Translations under genes and position numbers: made by a program | Assembly: GCA_944390735.1 (NCBI GenBank) | Contig: CALXRL010000007.1 | Location: 62,001-126,000, forward strand | Length of the DNA: 64,000 bases | Reading direction: 5' to 3' | Source of the DNA: an uncultured Victivallales bacterium | GTDB taxonomy: Bacteria; Verrucomicrobiota; Lentisphaeria; Victivallales; UBA1829 | In this document: piece after piece, positions 15,688-24,529 of the stretch | How positions within the stretch are numbered: the stretch's first letter is position 1 | Layout of the letters: every line of letters starts with the position of its first letter | Notes under the pieces: model-generated | What the model was told of the DNA's origin: nothing | The model's input: the letters and a program-made list of their open reading frames with translations, nothing else | Databases searched by the model: none

Positions 15688-17432
15688 TTTCCGAAATTCT
15701 CCATGACTTCTTTTTCTTCGAGGATCCGGCTGTCGGCGTAGTCGTCTGCGATGGAGCGGAGGAGGAGTTCGGTATCGGCCATCTGTTCGCCGAGACGGCT
15801 GGCAATCTCCTGGACGGATGCGAGGTTCTTTTCGATGACCTGTCTGGCGCGTGCCGCGATCTGTTCCCTGCGCAGTTCCGTTCCGGTCACATCGAAGATC
15901 GCCGCCCCGACGACTTCGCCCGGATCAATGATGAAGATGTTCACGTTGAAGAGTTTGTTCCCGACTTTCATGGAATCGCGCCGGAGTTCCTTCCCCGTGT
16001 TCAGCACCGAGTCGAAGAGGGAGGCGAACGGCACGATCCGCCGCAGATCGGCTCCGGCGAGTCCGGGGGAGGCTTCAAAGGCGATTTCCGTATCCTCTCC
16101 GAAGAGTCTGGCGAAGTTCCGGTTGCATTCGATGATCTGGAGTTTCCGGTCTGTGATGACCACGCCGGAGGAGATGGAGCGCAGAAGGGCGTTGGCCTTT
16201 TTCTGCGCCTGTTTTTTCAGGTAGGAGACGCACATGGAGGGTTCGGCGCGTCCGGCGAGCATGGCTCTGGCGAAATTGCGGCAGGTGTCATAGCCGCAGC
16301 TGTCGCAGTTGAGTTCATCTTCCGGAGTGGTTTTGCCGATGCTGCGCAGGGCCTCCGTGAGTTCGCGGGAATCGGGAACGGGCTGTTCGGTTGCGTTGGA
16401 GCGGAAGGTTTCGGCGATCGGTCCTTCGGTGATCCGCTCCTTCGGATGGTCGGGAAACCGGGCGCCGCAGAGAACTCGCAGACGTTCCAGAAGCCCCGGC
16501 GAGCTGTGTTCCGTGCAGGGGCCGTGAACGCATCCGCCCTGACAGGCCAGAAGTTCCACAAAGACGCTCTCTTCCGTCTGCAGGGAGTCGAGTCCGGCAA
16601 GCGCGATCTTGAAATTCCGGCAGCCTGTGAGAGTGGCGTAATGGATGCGGCTGTTTCGGGTCTGGAAGCGGATGGTGTCGTTCATTCCGCCCTCGATGGG
16701 ATAGCGGGCGCCTTCCTCGGCGCGTTCGGGAACGAAGTCGGCCGCAGGATCCTCCGCAAACTGTTCCGGCGAGAGGTTCGCTTCCCGGAAGAGCTGTTTC
16801 AGCTCCGGATAGGTGAGGGCCGCGTCCAGAAGTTCCGGATGGCGGTCCGCCTCGTTTTTCTTGGCGATGCAGGGGCCGGCAAAGACGACGCGGATTTCGT
16901 TCCCGAACCGGTCGCGCAGAAGACGGCAGTGCGCCAGAAGCGGCGAGGAGACCTTTGTAATCTTTTCCGACAGATTCGGCAGATATTTGCAGATGTAGTC
17001 CACCGCCGCCGGACATGCAGAGGAGAGAAGCAGATCCGCTTTTCCTCCGTCGAGTTCGCCGCTGACGTTGGCGGAGACCAGCTGCGCTCCGAGCGCCGTT
17101 TCGCTGACTCCGGCAAATCCGAGTTGTTTCAGCGCCTGAATCATCCGGGAGGGAGTTGTGTTTTGGAACTCGCTGATCCACGAGGGAGCGAGCGAGAGAT
17201 AGACCGGACGCTCCTCCGAGAGCATCTGCCGGACAAGTTCGGTGTCGTTGCGGACCTGTTTCGCCTTGACCGGACAGACCTCAACGCATCGGCCGCAGGC
17301 AATGCACATTTCCGGAATGACGGCGGCATGACCGTCGCGGACCCGGATTGCCTTCACCGGACAGTGCCGGACGCATTTGTAGCAGTCCTGACACTCCGCC
17401 TCCAGGGTATAGACCGGATAAGAATGATTCAT
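15684..17432 (-). CDS. Sensory [FeFe] hydrogenase (group C type) with PAS domain
   Basis: 582 residues. Two [4Fe-4S] ferredoxin clusters lie at residues 13-55 (CQDCYKCVRHCP, CIACGRCVEVCP). The H-cluster domain has its three motifs: SSACP at 137-141, where C140 is retained but the usual proton-relay Cys before it is Ala139; GPCIAKKNE with C188; and LLACQGGC with C297 and C301. Cysteines 376, 379, 384 and 401 form another Fe-S motif (C-x2-C-x4-C). A PAS domain follows from about 410 (ALLRSISSGVVITDRKLQII) and a helical tail to the end. The Cys-to-Ala change is typical of sensory, low-activity hydrogenases (HydS). GGGGAGG precedes the ATG. The phosphatase gene follows in the same operon. No membrane segment is seen, so it is cytosolic. 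Confidence 0.92.
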   Translation of the reverse strand: MNHSYPVYTLEAECQDCYKCVRHCPVKAIRVRDGHAAVIPEMCIACGRCVEVCPVKAKQVRNDTELVRQMLSEERPVYLSLAPSWISEFQNTTPSRMIQALKQLGFAGVSETALGAQLVSANVSGELDGGKADLLLSSACPAAVDYICKYLPNLSEKITKVSSPLLAHCRLLRDRFGNEIRVVFAGPCIAKKNEADRHPELLDAALTYPELKQLFREANLSPEQFAEDPAADFVPERAEEGARYPIEGGMNDTIRFQTRNSRIHYATLTGCRNFKIALAGLDSLQTEESVFVELLACQGGCVHGPCTEHSSPGLLERLRVLCGARFPDHPKERITEGPIAETFRSNATEQPVPDSRELTEALRSIGKTTPEDELNCDSCGYDTCRNFARAMLAGRAEPSMCVSYLKKQAQKKANALLRSISSGVVITDRKLQIIECNRNFARLFGEDTEIAFEASPGLAGADLRRIVPFASLFDSVLNTGKELRRDSMKVGNKLFNVNIFIIDPGEVVGAAIFDVTGTELRREQIAARARQVIEKNLASVQEIASRLGEQMADTELLLRSIADDYADSRILEEKEVMENFGK

Positions 17433-17470
17433 GAATACCTCCCCGTCGGTTTTGAGATCGTTTCTTTTAG

Positions 17471-17499
17471 AGTATACCTTGCCGTTCGGGAAGATGCAA
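17471..17499 (-). promoter_or_regulatory. Promoter of the sensory hydrogenase operon
   Basis: On the minus strand TTGCAT (17499-17494), 17 bases and TATACT (17476-17471), about 38 bases before the start codon at 17432. Confidence 0.65.
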
Positions 17500-17532
17500 A
17501 TTCCGTTTGGAATTTTTTGAAGAAAAACGCCT

Positions 17533-17552
17533 GGGGAAAGCGCGGTTTCCCC
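17533..17552. other. Hairpin between divergent promoters
   Basis: GGGGAAA (17533-17539) and TTTCCCC (17546-17552) with loop gcgcgg; one more pair outside after a mismatch. It lies between the hydrogenase and CocE promoters and belongs to neither gene's end, so its role is open. The rest of 17500-17666 shows no gene. Confidence 0.3.
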
Positions 17553-17666
17553 GGCGCGGAAAATCGAAGGGATGCGCCATGGAGACGGATGGAGCGCCGT
17601 CTCCTTCCGCCGGAGCGTTTTCCCGGGCGCGGAAAGGAAATCCTCTGTATTTTTCCGGGATTTTTC

Positions 17667-17695
17667 TTGCTTCGCTTCCGGTTTTCCTTTATATT
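17667..17695 (+). promoter_or_regulatory. Promoter of the CocE/NonD hydrolase gene
   Basis: TTGCTT at 17667-17672, a 17-base spacer and TATATT at 17690-17695; the leader to 17794 is about 90 bases. Confidence 0.5.
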
Positions 17696-17793
17696 ACGAA
17701 AGCGGAGGAAAGAAGAGATGCCGTCCGGAGCGGAGCGTTCCGTTTCCGCCTGTTGGTTTCGGCGGATTTCCTCCCCGAAAAAAAGGAGAAGCC

Positions 17794-19446
17794 ATGAACA
17801 GCATTTTGACCGGGATGGTTCCCATGCGCGACGGGTGCCGATTGTTTACCACCATCCATTTTCCGGAAGGGCAGGGGCCGTTTCCGGTGATTCTGGTCCG
17901 GAATCTGTACCGGGCGAAGGGCAGCATCGCCTCCCGGCAGGAGGTGACCGGGAGAGGGATCGCTCTGGTGGAACAGGATGTCCGCGGAAGCGGTCTTTCG
18001 GAGGGTCGATGGGAGAAGCCCTGGATTCAGGAGGCGGAGGACGGCGAGGATTGTCTCCGCTGGATCGTTGCACAGCCGTGGTGCAATGGCCGCATTGCCA
18101 TGCGCGGCGGATCGTATCTGGGGGCGACGCAGTGGTTTGCCGCCGGAAGCGGCGTGGAGGCGCTGGTCGCCATTTCGCCCGGCATAGCGCCCTGCAACTA
18201 TCATGAGAGTCCCAAATATCAGGGAGGGGCCTTTATTCTGCAGCAGAACATCGCCTGGGCGCTGGGCAACTGGAGGAAGAATCTGCCGTGCGACAACACG
18301 CCGCCGATGGATGTGGACAAGCTGTCGAATTTCCTTCCGCTGATCGGGATCGATCAGGCTGCGGGGCTCGGAGAGGTTCCCTTCTGGCGGACGTGGCTGG
18401 AGCATCCCTGCTACGACGACTACTGGAGAGCATTCGATCTGGCTTCGTTTGTCGACCGGATCAAGGCGCCCGCGTTTATCTGGAGCGGCTGGTTCGACAT
18501 CTACACCCAGGGCGCGCTCGACAGTTTCTGCCTGATGCGGACAGCTGCCGGAAGTCCGGAAGCGCGGGCCCTGACCTTCTGCGTGATCGGTCCGTGGGCG
18601 CACAGCGAGCCCGCCGGAGAGATCCCGCTGGGCGATGGCGAATTCTCCCGCCGCCGATTTGTCAAAGAACCGGAACAGGCGTTTCTGGAAGCCCGCCTGA
18701 AAGGCGTGGAGACTCCTTCGATGCCGCCGCTGCGCTATTTCCTGCTCGGAAAGAACGAATGGCGAACCGCTGAAACCTGGCCGCCCGCCGGTGTTTCCGA
18801 CCGCAGCTTCTATCTTCACAGCGGGGGAACGGCCAATACCCGCTTCGGCGACGGGGTTCTTTCCGAGGAACTGCCCGGGGAGGAGCTGCCCGACTGTTTC
18901 CTCAGTGATCCGCGCCATCCTGTTCCGACAACCGGCGGTCACGGCATCTGTGTCCCGAACGGTTCGCATGACCAGTCCGAGGTGGAGGAACGCAGCGATG
19001 TGCTGGTTTACACGTCGGACGTCCTCAAGGAGAGTCTCACCATTGCCGGACGGATCTTTGTCTGTCTCCATGCTTCGAGCACCGCACCGGACACCGATTT
19101 CACCGCCAAACTTGTCGATGTCTATCCGGACGGGCGCGCGTTCAACATTGCCAACGGCATTCTGCGGGCGCGTTACCGCAACTCCATGGAGACGCCCGAA
19201 CTGCTGAAACCCGGAGAGGTCTGCGAATATAAAATTGATCTCTGGAGCGTGGCGAACTGTTTTCTTCCGGGGCATCGGATCCGTCTGGAGATTGCCGGAA
19301 GCGATTTCCCGGAGTTCAGCAGAAACAATCAGACCGGTCGTTCCATCGCGGAGGATACGGAACTGCGCATCGCCCGGCAGACGGTTCTTCACGACGCCCG
19401 GCATCTTTCACGACTGATTCTTCCCGTGCTGGAAGAGTCAAAATAA
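17794..19446 (+). CDS. CocE/NonD family hydrolase (X-Pro dipeptidyl-peptidase S15-like)
   Basis: Serine hydrolase of 550 residues. It starts with the alpha/beta-hydrolase domain; the nucleophile is S107 in GGSYLG, the acid D235 in SGWFDIY and the base H270 in GPWAHS, the order and spacing of the CocE/X-Pro dipeptidase family. The last 200 residues form the C-terminal jelly-roll (X-Pro_dipase_C, around SDVLVYTSDVLKESLTIAG to RIRLEIAGSDFPEFSRN). I start at MNSILTG with AAAGGAG 6 bases ahead; earlier in-frame codons lie upstream of the promoter-defined leader. No signal peptide. Members cleave esters or X-Pro peptides; the substrate is unknown. It stands alone and ends at a hairpin. Confidence 0.88.
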   Translation: MNSILTGMVPMRDGCRLFTTIHFPEGQGPFPVILVRNLYRAKGSIASRQEVTGRGIALVEQDVRGSGLSEGRWEKPWIQEAEDGEDCLRWIVAQPWCNGRIAMRGGSYLGATQWFAAGSGVEALVAISPGIAPCNYHESPKYQGGAFILQQNIAWALGNWRKNLPCDNTPPMDVDKLSNFLPLIGIDQAAGLGEVPFWRTWLEHPCYDDYWRAFDLASFVDRIKAPAFIWSGWFDIYTQGALDSFCLMRTAAGSPEARALTFCVIGPWAHSEPAGEIPLGDGEFSRRRFVKEPEQAFLEARLKGVETPSMPPLRYFLLGKNEWRTAETWPPAGVSDRSFYLHSGGTANTRFGDGVLSEELPGEELPDCFLSDPRHPVPTTGGHGICVPNGSHDQSEVEERSDVLVYTSDVLKESLTIAGRIFVCLHASSTAPDTDFTAKLVDVYPDGRAFNIANGILRARYRNSMETPELLKPGEVCEYKIDLWSVANCFLPGHRIRLEIAGSDFPEFSRNNQTGRSIAEDTELRIARQTVLHDARHLSRLILPVLEESK

Positions 19447-19466
19447 CGGGGATGCCGCCTCTTTGG

Positions 19467-19497
19467 AGCGCTGCGTTTTCTCGGGAAACGCAGCGTT
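19467..19497 (+). terminator. Terminator-like hairpin after the CocE gene
   Basis: CGCTGCGTTT (19469-19478) pairs perfectly with AAACGCAGCG (19486-19495) around the loop tctcggg, with two more pairs outside. The T tract after it is short (TTCATTTCC), so termination is plausible rather than certain. Confidence 0.55.
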
Positions 19498-19571
19498 CAT
19501 TTCCGCATGAAGCCGGATGCGTCGGGAAAACCGGACGGCGCATCCCGGCATCCGGATTCCGATTCGTTCCT

Positions 19572-19682
19572 CCGGGGGAGGGGACTTCTCTCTTTTTCCG
19601 GGAAGGTCGGACTTCGACGGGGATCGTATCGGAGCAGATTCCCGGGGGAGGGGATTTTTCCCGTTTTCCGGGAGGTCAGACC
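19572..19682. repeat. Two imperfect tandem copies of a 41-base GC-rich sequence
   Basis: CCGGGGGAGGGGA at 19572-19584 and 19642-19654 begins each copy; both continue with a pyrimidine-rich stretch, TTTTCCGGGA and GGTC-GAC (to about 19613 and 19682), a 70-base period. The second copy reaches over the stop codon of the aldo/keto reductase gene. Function unknown. Confidence 0.45.
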
Positions 19683-20785
19683 TCCAGCGGAAGATCGTTG
19701 CAGGCCCGCTTGACCGTTGCGATGCGGCGGATGATCGGCAGCTTCTGTGTGCATTTGGATTCGCAGCAGCCGCATTCGATGCAGTTGCGCAGGGAGGGAT
19801 CCTCCTTTTCGATTTTCCAGTGCCAGTGGAGACGGTCGGTGATCGCCTGAGCCGTTTTCCCTTTGAGAAGGAAGTGGTTGAAGGCATCCATGAGTTTGAC
19901 GATCGGCACGTTCATCGGACAGGGCATGCAGTAGCCGCAGGAGGTGCAGAGTTTGTTCATGGACTCTTCTTCTAATGCGCGGTTGCGCAGGGTTTCCCGG
20001 TAGTGTTCCGGGAGGGGATGACAGCCGTCCAGCGCGCGGATCGCCTCCGCCAGCTGCGCGGCCGAGGAGAGCCCCACCAGCGAAACGGTGATGTCCGGAT
20101 CGTTCAGCAGAAAGCGGAGCGCCGCTTCCACCACACTCTCCTGCTCCTCGGTTTTCAGATAGCGGAAGTAATCCGGATTCTGCGGAATGAGTCCTCCTCC
20201 GAGGGGATTCATGACCACGACTCCCATGTTCCGTTCCGCCGCGCTTCTGATTCCTTTTTCCCGATAGGGGAAATTGATTGCCGAACAGCCGAGCAGAACT
20301 CCTTCGAAGGGATATTCCTGGAAGACCTCCGTCATTTCCTCTCCGCTCATATGGGTGGAGAGCGCGATATGACCGATGAGTCCTTCCTCCTTGAGTTTTT
20401 CCATTTCGCGGAGAACGCCGTGATCGACCCGGTAGTGGAAATCCCCCGGATCCATGACGCACCACATGTGCAGGATGTCGATGGATTCCAGGCCCATCCG
20501 TTTGAGGGAGCGTTCCACATCCTTGCGCACCTCGTCGGCGTTCATGCCCATGGATTTGGTGGAGACGCAGAAGCGGTCGCGGGGCATGGTCCGGAAGGCG
20601 AGTCCGAAGACCTCCTCGGATCGCCCGTAGCCCGGAGCGGTGTCAAAATAGTTGATTCCGCAGTCGAAGGCGCTTTTCAGCAGCGCCGCGGCCTCTTCCG
20701 CGGAGAGTTCCTCCGGCAGACGCATTCCGCCGAATCCGATTGCCGATACCTGTTTCCCCGTTTTTCCGTATTCCCGGTAACGCAT
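19676..20785 (-). CDS. Aldo/keto reductase with C-terminal 4Fe-4S domain
   Basis: 369 residues. Residues 1-270 are an NAD(P)H-dependent aldo/keto reductase barrel: MRYREYGKTGKQVSAIGFGG at the start, the catalytic INYFDTAPGYGRSEE with D and Y, then K in VSTKSMGMN and H in HIALSTHMSG. Residues after 280 carry cysteine motifs CTSCGYCMPCP and CIECGCCESKC, a ferredoxin-like [4Fe-4S] domain found on many anaerobes' AKRs (the [4Fe-4S] cluster AKR subgroup). Substrate unknown. The ribosome site AAGGAG for this ATG lies in the last codons of mutL, so the two are cotranscribed. The 3' end overlaps a short repeat at 19642-19682. Confidence 0.88.
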   Translation of the reverse strand: MRYREYGKTGKQVSAIGFGGMRLPEELSAEEAAALLKSAFDCGINYFDTAPGYGRSEEVFGLAFRTMPRDRFCVSTKSMGMNADEVRKDVERSLKRMGLESIDILHMWCVMDPGDFHYRVDHGVLREMEKLKEEGLIGHIALSTHMSGEEMTEVFQEYPFEGVLLGCSAINFPYREKGIRSAAERNMGVVVMNPLGGGLIPQNPDYFRYLKTEEQESVVEAALRFLLNDPDITVSLVGLSSAAQLAEAIRALDGCHPLPEHYRETLRNRALEEESMNKLCTSCGYCMPCPMNVPIVKLMDAFNHFLLKGKTAQAITDRLHWHWKIEKEDPSLRNCIECGCCESKCTQKLPIIRRIATVKRACNDLPLEV

Positions 20786-20792
20786 GATTATG

Positions 20793-22796
20793 CTATCTCC
20801 TTCCGAACCTGCGTTCGATTTCCTGTTTTGAGAGATGGATCACGGTCGGTCTGCCATGCGGACAGCAGAACGGCAGATCGCACTGCGCCATCTGTTCCAG
20901 CAGGGCGCTGCACTCCTCCATATTCAGTTTGTCATGGGCTTTGACGGCGGCTTTGCAGGCTGCCTGTGCCAGTTTTGCCGCATCGGTCCGGCCGGTGAAT
21001 GTTCCATCCTCGGTGATTCGCGCCAGAATATCCTGAAAGACTCCGCCCGCGTTGTCCTGGCGCATGGCCGCGGGAATCGCATTGAGTTTTACGGTGTTTT
21101 CCCCAAAGGTGTCCACTTCGAATCCCAGACGTTCAAAAATCTCGTGATTCTTCTCAATGAACATCCGTTCCGCGCGGGAGAGATCCAGCGTGATGGGGAT
21201 CAGCAGCTTCTGGGACAGGGTCTCCCGGTTCTTCTTCAGCAGCTTTTCATAGAGCACCCGTTCGTGCGCGGCATGCTGATCGATCAGGACGATTCCATCC
21301 TTCATGGTGGCGATGATATAGGAGTTTTCGAAGAATCCGAGCACCTTCAGTCCTTCGCGTCCCGGGAAGCTCCTGGTTCCGGCATCGGCGGTCTGCGCCG
21401 GGGTCAGATAGGTTCGGGCGGTTTCCCGGACCGGTCCGGAGGTCTCCTCCTGATCCCGGAAGAGATCGGGAACGGTCCGGACCTGCAGAATGCCGATCGG
21501 CCGGTAATCGACTTTGGCGGCCAGCAGGATCCGGTCGAAACTGGTTCGGGGCGCCGTCGGCTGCGGAGCGGCCGCTCCCTGCGGCATCGCGGATGCGGCG
21601 GAAAACGCGGGGCGCGGACGGAACTGCACGGAAGAGGTCGTTCCGTCAGCCGGAAGAGATTGTTCCTCTTCCGGCTCGTCTGACGGGGGATGCGGGGATG
21701 TCGAAGAGGGGATCGGCGTCTCCCGGGACGGATTTGCATCTCCGGAGAACTCCTCCGGGGATCGGCGGTCTTCCGGGGATCCGGCCAGAAAGGGATTGTC
21801 CTCCCGCGCGGCCGCGGAAAGCGCCTCCGCGACGGCGGATCGCACCGCCAGCGCCACTTCAAATTCATTGCGGAACCGCACTTCGCGTTTCGCCGGATGC
21901 ACATTGATGTCCACCAGAGCCGGGTCCAGAGAGAGAAAAAGCACCGCGGGATGATAGCGTCCCTTGTCCAGCATGGGTCCGCATCCCTCCTTGATTCCCC
22001 GGTAGATCGGGAGCGATTCGACGGGACGGTCGTTGACAAACGTTCTCTGTTCCTGGCGGGTCGGCCGGGTGACGCCCCGCCGGGTGATGCAGCCCCGGAC
22101 GCGGATGCGTTCGGTTTCATAGCTGATGGGAACCATGGCATCGGCCAGGTCGCGTCCGTAGATGTCGCGGATGCGCGGCATGAGATCCTCCCCCGCGCCG
22201 CTGGAGAGGATTCTGCGGTTGTCGATCATCAGTTCAAAGGCGACATCCGGATGCGCCAGCGAGATCAGCGAAACCACTTCGGTGATATGGCGTTCTTCCG
22301 TGGAATTGGACTTCAGAAACTTCTTTCTGGCGGGAATGTTGTAGAAGAGATCGCGAACGGTGGTCTCGGTTCCCGGCGCGCACCCGACCGGGACGGAATC
22401 CTGCATGACTCCTCCCTGCACGGAGACCTGTATCCCTTCCTGCGAATCGCGTTTCCGCGTGCGGACCGTCATTCTGGAAACCGAGGCGATGCTCGGCATG
22501 GCCTCTCCGCGGAATCCGAAGGAGCTGATGTGCAGAATATCCTCTTCCGTGGCGATTTTGCTGGTGGCATGAGGTTCGAAACAGAGGATGGCGTCATCCG
22601 GATCCATGCCGTCGCCGTCGTCGGATACGGAGATCAGACGCTGTCCCGCCCGCTCCACCCGCACCGCGATGCGTTTTGCGTGCGCGTCCAGCGCGTTTTC
22701 CACCAGTTCCTTGACCACCGAGGCCGGCCGTTCAATGACTTCGCCCGCCGCAATTTTATTGCTGACGTGATCCGGCAGAATTTTTATGATGCTCAT
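20793..22796 (-). CDS. mutL: DNA mismatch repair protein MutL
   Basis: 667 residues. The N-terminal GHKL ATPase is complete: IAAGEVIERPASVVKELVEN with catalytic E, the DDGDGM motif, GFRGEA, and HPAKREVRFRN near residue 315. A Pro/Ser-rich linker of about 110 residues (from 350 to 470) joins it to the C-terminal dimerisation domain, which carries the endonuclease motif DQHAAHERVLYE near residue 500, ACKAAVKAHD and the end motif CCPHGRPT. So this is the nicking type of MutL, found in bacteria without MutH. The start codon overlaps the TPR gene's stop in an ATGA. MutS is not in the window. It nicks the new strand during mismatch repair. Confidence 0.96.
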   Translation of the reverse strand: MSIIKILPDHVSNKIAAGEVIERPASVVKELVENALDAHAKRIAVRVERAGQRLISVSDDGDGMDPDDAILCFEPHATSKIATEEDILHISSFGFRGEAMPSIASVSRMTVRTRKRDSQEGIQVSVQGGVMQDSVPVGCAPGTETTVRDLFYNIPARKKFLKSNSTEERHITEVVSLISLAHPDVAFELMIDNRRILSSGAGEDLMPRIRDIYGRDLADAMVPISYETERIRVRGCITRRGVTRPTRQEQRTFVNDRPVESLPIYRGIKEGCGPMLDKGRYHPAVLFLSLDPALVDINVHPAKREVRFRNEFEVALAVRSAVAEALSAAAREDNPFLAGSPEDRRSPEEFSGDANPSRETPIPSSTSPHPPSDEPEEEQSLPADGTTSSVQFRPRPAFSAASAMPQGAAAPQPTAPRTSFDRILLAAKVDYRPIGILQVRTVPDLFRDQEETSGPVRETARTYLTPAQTADAGTRSFPGREGLKVLGFFENSYIIATMKDGIVLIDQHAAHERVLYEKLLKKNRETLSQKLLIPITLDLSRAERMFIEKNHEIFERLGFEVDTFGENTVKLNAIPAAMRQDNAGGVFQDILARITEDGTFTGRTDAAKLAQAACKAAVKAHDKLNMEECSALLEQMAQCDLPFCCPHGRPTVIHLSKQEIERRFGRR

Positions 22797-23521
22797 TTGT
22801 TTTTCTCCGCTTCCCGGATAATGCTGCGGAACTCCGGCAGATCCCGGATGTTGTCGAACGCGGGATCCCAGGAGGACTCCACGATTCCCGGTCCCAGAAT
22901 GTTTGCCGCCCGTCTGAAATAATCCATGGCGGTATTTTTGTTGTTCGCCAGAGAATGAATTTTAGCCACGCTCAGCGCCGTCGCCGCGTTCGAAGGATCC
23001 AGTTCCAGACTCCGTTTGGAGACCTGGATCGCCTCCTTGAACTTGTTCTGTTTGGCCAGCACCGTTCCCAGATTCATGTGCGCGTTGGGATCGCTCGGGA
23101 AAAAGAGGGTCTGACGGCGGAACATCAGTTCCGCGTTCTTGTAGTCACCCCGGTGGTGCAGCAGCGCTCCCAGATGCGAAAGCGCCACGGGATTGTTGGG
23201 ATGAAACACCAGAATGGTTCGGAATTTGTCTTCGGCGGCATTGAAATCTCCTCTGGCCCAGTCCGCCAGCGCGGCCGCGGTCAGATACTGCACATCGGGT
23301 TTGGAGAGATCCGTGTTTTTCGGCTCGTCCGGAATGCCCGTGGCCAGCGACGGATCCACCATCAGACTGTTCTTCGCCGCAAATTCCGTTTTCTTCGCCG
23401 CCTCCGTTTCCATCGTGGTCTTGATGTTGGAGACGATCAGGGTCGTCAGAATAATCAGTGCAAAAATCAGGATGAACGGCGCAAGCGGATTGGAAAATCC
23501 CGATTTCAGAAACGCTTTCAT
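22793..23521 (-). CDS. Membrane-anchored TPR repeat protein
   Basis: 242 residues. A single N-terminal transmembrane segment (FILIFALIILTTLIVS, about residues 15-32) is followed by tetratricopeptide repeats: AAALADWARGDFNAAEDKFR, NPVALSHLGALLHHRGDYKN, AHMNLGTVLAKQNKFKEAIQ and AATALSVAKIHSLANN, so four helical hairpins between about 75 and 215. I start at MKAFLKSGFS (23521), which overlaps the stop of the ABC ATPase gene in ATGA; an ATG 27 bases earlier lies inside that gene. It probably scaffolds a protein complex at the membrane, but no partner can be named. It is joined to mutL by an ATGA as well. Confidence 0.8.
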   Translation of the reverse strand: MKAFLKSGFSNPLAPFILIFALIILTTLIVSNIKTTMETEAAKKTEFAAKNSLMVDPSLATGIPDEPKNTDLSKPDVQYLTAAALADWARGDFNAAEDKFRTILVFHPNNPVALSHLGALLHHRGDYKNAELMFRRQTLFFPSDPNAHMNLGTVLAKQNKFKEAIQVSKRSLELDPSNAATALSVAKIHSLANNKNTAMDYFRRAANILGPGIVESSWDPAFDNIRDLPEFRSIIREAEKNK

Positions 23522-24525
23522 GCCGGTTTGCCTCCCAGTCTGTGACATGCGCAGAAGTGACCGGGAGCCAGTTCCCGCATCGGCGGGACAATCTCTTCAC
23601 ACTCCCGGCGTTCCGGGAAGGGAAATTTTGCTTTCAGGGCGCAGCGGTCGCAGAAGCGGCAGCCGGTCGGAAAATGCGCCGGAAGCGGAACCGATCCCGG
23701 AATGGTCGAGAGCATGCCGGTTTTCCTGCCCAGCGCCGGAACCGCTTTCAGCAGCGCCGCGGTGTAGGGATGAAGCGGATGATCTATGACCTCCCGGACC
23801 GGAGCCGTTTCCACAATGCGTCCCGCATACATCACGCAGACCCGGTCCGCCATTTCGGAGACGATCCCGAGATTGTGCGTCACCAGAATGATGGACATCC
23901 CATGACGGTCCCGCAGATCCGCCAGCAGCTCCAGAATCTGCGCCTGAATGGTGACGTCGAGTGCCGTGGTCGGTTCATCCGCAATCAGAATCGAAGGGCG
24001 GCTCGCCAGCGCCATCGCGATCATGACGCGCTGAAGCATTCCCCCCGACATCTCGTGCGGGTACCGTTTCGCCCGATCCTCCGGTCCCGGAATGCCCACC
24101 TGTTTCAGCAGCCGGACCACTTCCGCATCCACATCCGTCACTTCCGGACGGTGCAGTTCAATCGCCTCCGCAATCTGCGCTCCCACCCGGAACACCGGAT
24201 TCAGCGAGACCGAAGGCTCCTGAAAAATATAGGCAATCTCCCCTCCGCGGATTTTCCGGAGCTGACCGGGTGTGAGCCGCAGCGTGTCCACCCGTGTTCC
24301 GTCGCGTTTCGACAGCAGAACCTCTCCGCGCGCGATCCGCGCCGGCGGGGATGGCAGCAGACGCGCCAGCGACATGCACGTGACGCTTTTTCCGCATCCG
24401 CTCTCGCCGACCAGCGCCAGAATTTCGCCTTTCTTCAGAAAAAAGGAGACATCCGTCACTGCCGGCAGCCAGATGTTGTCGGATTGAAATTCAATGGTGA
24501 GATGGTTGACTTCCAGTTCGTTCAT
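23518..24525 (-). CDS. Oligopeptide/dipeptide-type ABC transporter ATPase (OppD/DppD-like)
   Basis: 335 residues. Walker A is GESGCGKS (about 40-47), the signature MSGGMLQRVMIAMAL precedes Walker B ILIADEPTTALD, and the H-loop is LVTHNLG. The C-terminal extension RFCDRCALKAKFPFPERREC is the cysteine-rich oligo_HPY domain of peptide-type importers. No permease, binding protein or second ATPase gene (OppF) is next to it, unusual for this family. It begins 4 bases after a small membrane protein gene and ends in the ATGA of the TPR gene. The likely permease is elsewhere in the genome. Confidence 0.88.
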   Translation of the reverse strand: MNELEVNHLTIEFQSDNIWLPAVTDVSFFLKKGEILALVGESGCGKSVTCMSLARLLPSPPARIARGEVLLSKRDGTRVDTLRLTPGQLRKIRGGEIAYIFQEPSVSLNPVFRVGAQIAEAIELHRPEVTDVDAEVVRLLKQVGIPGPEDRAKRYPHEMSGGMLQRVMIAMALASRPSILIADEPTTALDVTIQAQILELLADLRDRHGMSIILVTHNLGIVSEMADRVCVMYAGRIVETAPVREVIDHPLHPYTAALLKAVPALGRKTGMLSTIPGSVPLPAHFPTGCRFCDRCALKAKFPFPERRECEEIVPPMRELAPGHFCACHRLGGKPA

Positions 24526-24529
24526 CGTT

